From Promethearchaeota archaeon (GTDB taxonomy: Archaea > Asgardarchaeota > Lokiarchaeia > Sigynarchaeales > SOKP01): a DNA stretch of 15,472 bases. Each line of letters opens with the position of its first letter. Position 1 is the stretch's first letter. Positions 13,906-15,472 of this stretch are shown piece by piece. Below the pieces are notes generated by a model. The model was not told the DNA's origin. It made no database searches and saw nothing but the letters and a program-made list of their open reading frames with translations. The position numbers and the translations under genes were made by a program. The stretch lies in contig JAEOTJ010000399.1 of the NCBI GenBank assembly GCA_016839905.1, positions 1 to 15,472 of the forward strand, written 5' to 3'.

Positions 13906-15027
13906 ATGAAAGAAATAACGACAAAATTAAGTGCTTCCGCAAATGTAATTCAAGTATTAGGAGATCAATTGATTAGCAATGATTCTGTTGCTTTAATAGA
14001 ATTAATTAAAAATTCTTATGATGCAGGTGCTACAGAAGTCGAGATCGAATTTAAAGGCGCTCTAAAGGAAGGATCTGGAGAAATAATCATAAAAGATAAT
14101 GGTAATGGAATGGATTTAAAAACTATAAAGGAAGCATGGATGGTAATTGCAACAAATTTTAAGAAAATTGAAAAAAAAAGGACTTCAAGGAAGAGATCTA
14201 TACTTGGAGAAAAAGGAATAGGAAGATTTTCTGCATCAAAACTAGCTAAAAAACTAGTTATGATAACAAGTTCCAAAAATGATGAGGAAATTTGCGTTCA
14301 GTTTGATTGGGAACTTTTTACAGATATTAATAAAATGTTAGATGATTTTGAGATTGTGATACAAATTGGAAAACCTAATAAATTTTTATCACAAGCAGGT
14401 ACGATTTTAAAGTTAGTTGGTTTGTGTAGTGATTGGAATAAATCAAAGGTTAATAAAATCACAAACAATTTGACCCGATTAATTAATCCTGTAAAACCTA
14501 TTGAAGATTTTCAGATTAATATTAAATTTTCAGATAATGAATATAAAGAATTTAATGGTATTTTAAAACCTCCAAAATCTATTGAAAATCCTCTTTATAA
14601 AATGAAAGGAAGTGTGGATAAATCAGGAAAAATAAATTTTGAATTTAGTACAATAAAGAATATTCCATCAGATAGAAAATTTCTGAAGAAGGAGGTTAAA
14701 CAATTAAAATTTAAAAAAACAATCCCATTTGATTTTGAATTTAGAGTCTGGAATTTAAGTTCAAGTTCAATTAAAGAATTATCTCATGCTTTAAAGGTAC
14801 CCATGAAAACTATCAGAGAAGATATAAAATTTGTTGCAGGAATAAGTCTGTATAGAGATAACTTTAGAATTTTACCTTATGGAGAGCCCAATGATGATTG
14901 GTTAAGATTAGATTTAAGAAGAGTAAATTATCCAACTTTCAGATTAAGTAACAATCAAATAGTAGGAACAGTAACATTTCAAGAAATAGATGCCACTTTA
15001 CTTAAAGATCAAAGTAATAGACAATGA
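13906..15027 (+). CDS. GHKL (HSP90/MORC-like) ATPase of a restriction-modification-type locus, ending at an in-frame TGA
   Basis: A 373-residue frame with the GHKL ATP-binding fold: N box ELIKNSYDAGA (E32, N36, D39), G1 box DNGNGMD (64-70), G2 box GEKGIGRFSASKL (101-113). A middle domain and the family phrase GISLYRDNFRILPYGEPNDD follow. GHKL ATPases of this kind, related to MutL/MORC, are known from bacterial and archaeal restriction-modification and defence islands, often beside C5 methyltransferases, which fits the genes at 11488-13796. The frame stops at TGA (15025-15027) inside LKDQSNRQ-stop-LIEN, where relatives commonly continue NREGLI; a GGA to TGA change would explain it. The same frame then stays open for 148 codons to the window end, so the real gene extends further. 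Confidence in the fold is high; the partner and exact role are inferred. Confidence 0.85.
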   Translation: MKEITTKLSASANVIQVLGDQLISNDSVALIELIKNSYDAGATEVEIEFKGALKEGSGEIIIKDNGNGMDLKTIKEAWMVIATNFKKIEKKRTSRKRSILGEKGIGRFSASKLAKKLVMITSSKNDEEICVQFDWELFTDINKMLDDFEIVIQIGKPNKFLSQAGTILKLVGLCSDWNKSKVNKITNNLTRLINPVKPIEDFQINIKFSDNEYKEFNGILKPPKSIENPLYKMKGSVDKSGKINFEFSTIKNIPSDRKFLKKEVKQLKFKKTIPFDFEFRVWNLSSSSIKELSHALKVPMKTIREDIKFVAGISLYRDNFRILPYGEPNDDWLRLDLRRVNYPTFRLSNNQIVGTVTFQEIDATLLKDQSNRQ

Positions 15028-15472
15028 TTAATAGAAAATGACCAATTTGAGTTTTTAAAGGAAATCATAATAGAAGTATTAGTAATTTTAGAAAAAAAAA
15101 GAGCACCCCTCAAACAAAAGAAAATTTCAAGAGATTTTGGAAAAATTGAAAAAATTGGCGTAAAAGAATTAAAAGAATCGATTGAACGAAAGACTAATTC
15201 AAGTAGAAGCAAGAAAGCAAGAGATATTGTAAAAACAATTGGAAAAAAAGTTGCGGTAAAACAAATAGAGAAAATTGAAAAGCTATTTAGTGAAGATTCG
15301 ATATTAAAAGTAATTGAATCCAAACTGGAAACCGAGGATCAAGAAACAGCTAGCCAAATGAAGGAGAAATTTAATATTCTAAAAAAAGCACAAAAAGAAA
15401 CAATAGAAAGTTTAAAGGAAATTAAAAAGATTGAACCTCTAATTAAAGATCTTGAAAAAAATATCGAAGATG
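15028..15472 (+). pseudogene. Continuation of the GHKL ATPase frame after the in-frame stop (partial)
   Basis: In the same frame as the preceding ATPase, 148 codons without a stop read LIENDQFEFLKEIIIEVLVI, then a Lys/Glu-rich helical, coiled-coil-like region (GKIEKIGVKELKESI, AVKQIEKIEKLF, LKEIKKIEPLIKDLEKN) to the window edge. An open frame this long is very unlikely by chance in DNA this AT-rich, so it is coding sequence of the same gene. The first in-frame ATG is at 15358, so no obvious separate start exists. Either the gene is recently inactivated, the base is a sequencing error, or the stop is read through. The 3' end is outside the window. Confidence 0.65.

Noticed and set aside
15025..15027. 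Selenocysteine or glycine recoding of TGA
   Set aside because: No selenocysteine logic applies to this site and other frames here end in TGA (RHH gene at 8951); mutation or error is simpler.
15009..15323. 104-aa minus-strand ORF at the right edge
   Set aside because: It is the antisense of the Lys/Glu-rich coiled region of the ATPase frame; composition is typical of a shadow.

Overview
The window is strongly A+T-rich and reads as archaeal, most likely an Asgard archaeon of the Lokiarchaeia group. The evidence is TATA-type promoters about 25-30 nt upstream of start codons (leaderless style), a secreted protein with a C-terminal PGY-hydrophobic-basic sorting tail of the kind seen in Lokiarchaeota, an archaeal Mig-type mismatch glycosylase, an RPA-like fragment and several small ribbon-helix-helix proteins. 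This placement is an inference from gene content; no marker gene is present.

Region 1 (1-5650) is the insertion junction and core of a Tn7-like transposon. The 3' end of an unrecognised host gene stops at 105. An AT-rich transposon end with repeated TGCAAA-type sites (about 142-297) follows. Then come a fused TnsA-TnsB transposase, an overlapping TniB-like TnsC AAA+ ATPase, and a TniQ/TnsD-type target selector whose C-terminal half is nine tandem eukaryotic-style C2H2 zinc fingers with TGEKP-like linkers. The order host-gene 3' end, transposon end, tnsAB inward matches Tn7 at glmS. A TniQ-zinc-finger fusion is the most striking item in the window, because it suggests a site-specific transposon that picks its target with a modular zinc-finger reader.

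Region 2 (5651-8275), probably cargo or flanking DNA: a minus-strand DNA-binding protein (RHH-like N-terminus plus HTH), a small unknown protein, and an M42-like metallopeptidase that has no canonical start codon.

Region 3 (8276-11487) is a scrambled accessory zone. It holds a nonsense-broken zinc-ribbon membrane protein, an RPA-like N-terminal fragment, a 58-aa RHH protein, a secreted beta-propeller-like protein, a truncated 71-aa ORF and a relic of a second TniQ gene. Two copies of a 66-bp block made of three 21-bp units lie 2.3 kb apart at the truncated gene ends, which looks like the remains of other Tn7-like insertions.

Region 4 (11488-15472) is a DNA-methylation/defence-like module: a C5-cytosine methyltransferase preceded in the same transcription unit by a Mig-type T/G mismatch glycosylase (which would repair deaminated 5-methylcytosine), divergent from a GHKL ATPase gene. 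That ATPase gene carries an in-frame TGA at a position expected to be glycine and then stays open to the window edge.

The distal end of the transposon was not found, so how much of regions 2-4 is its cargo remains open.
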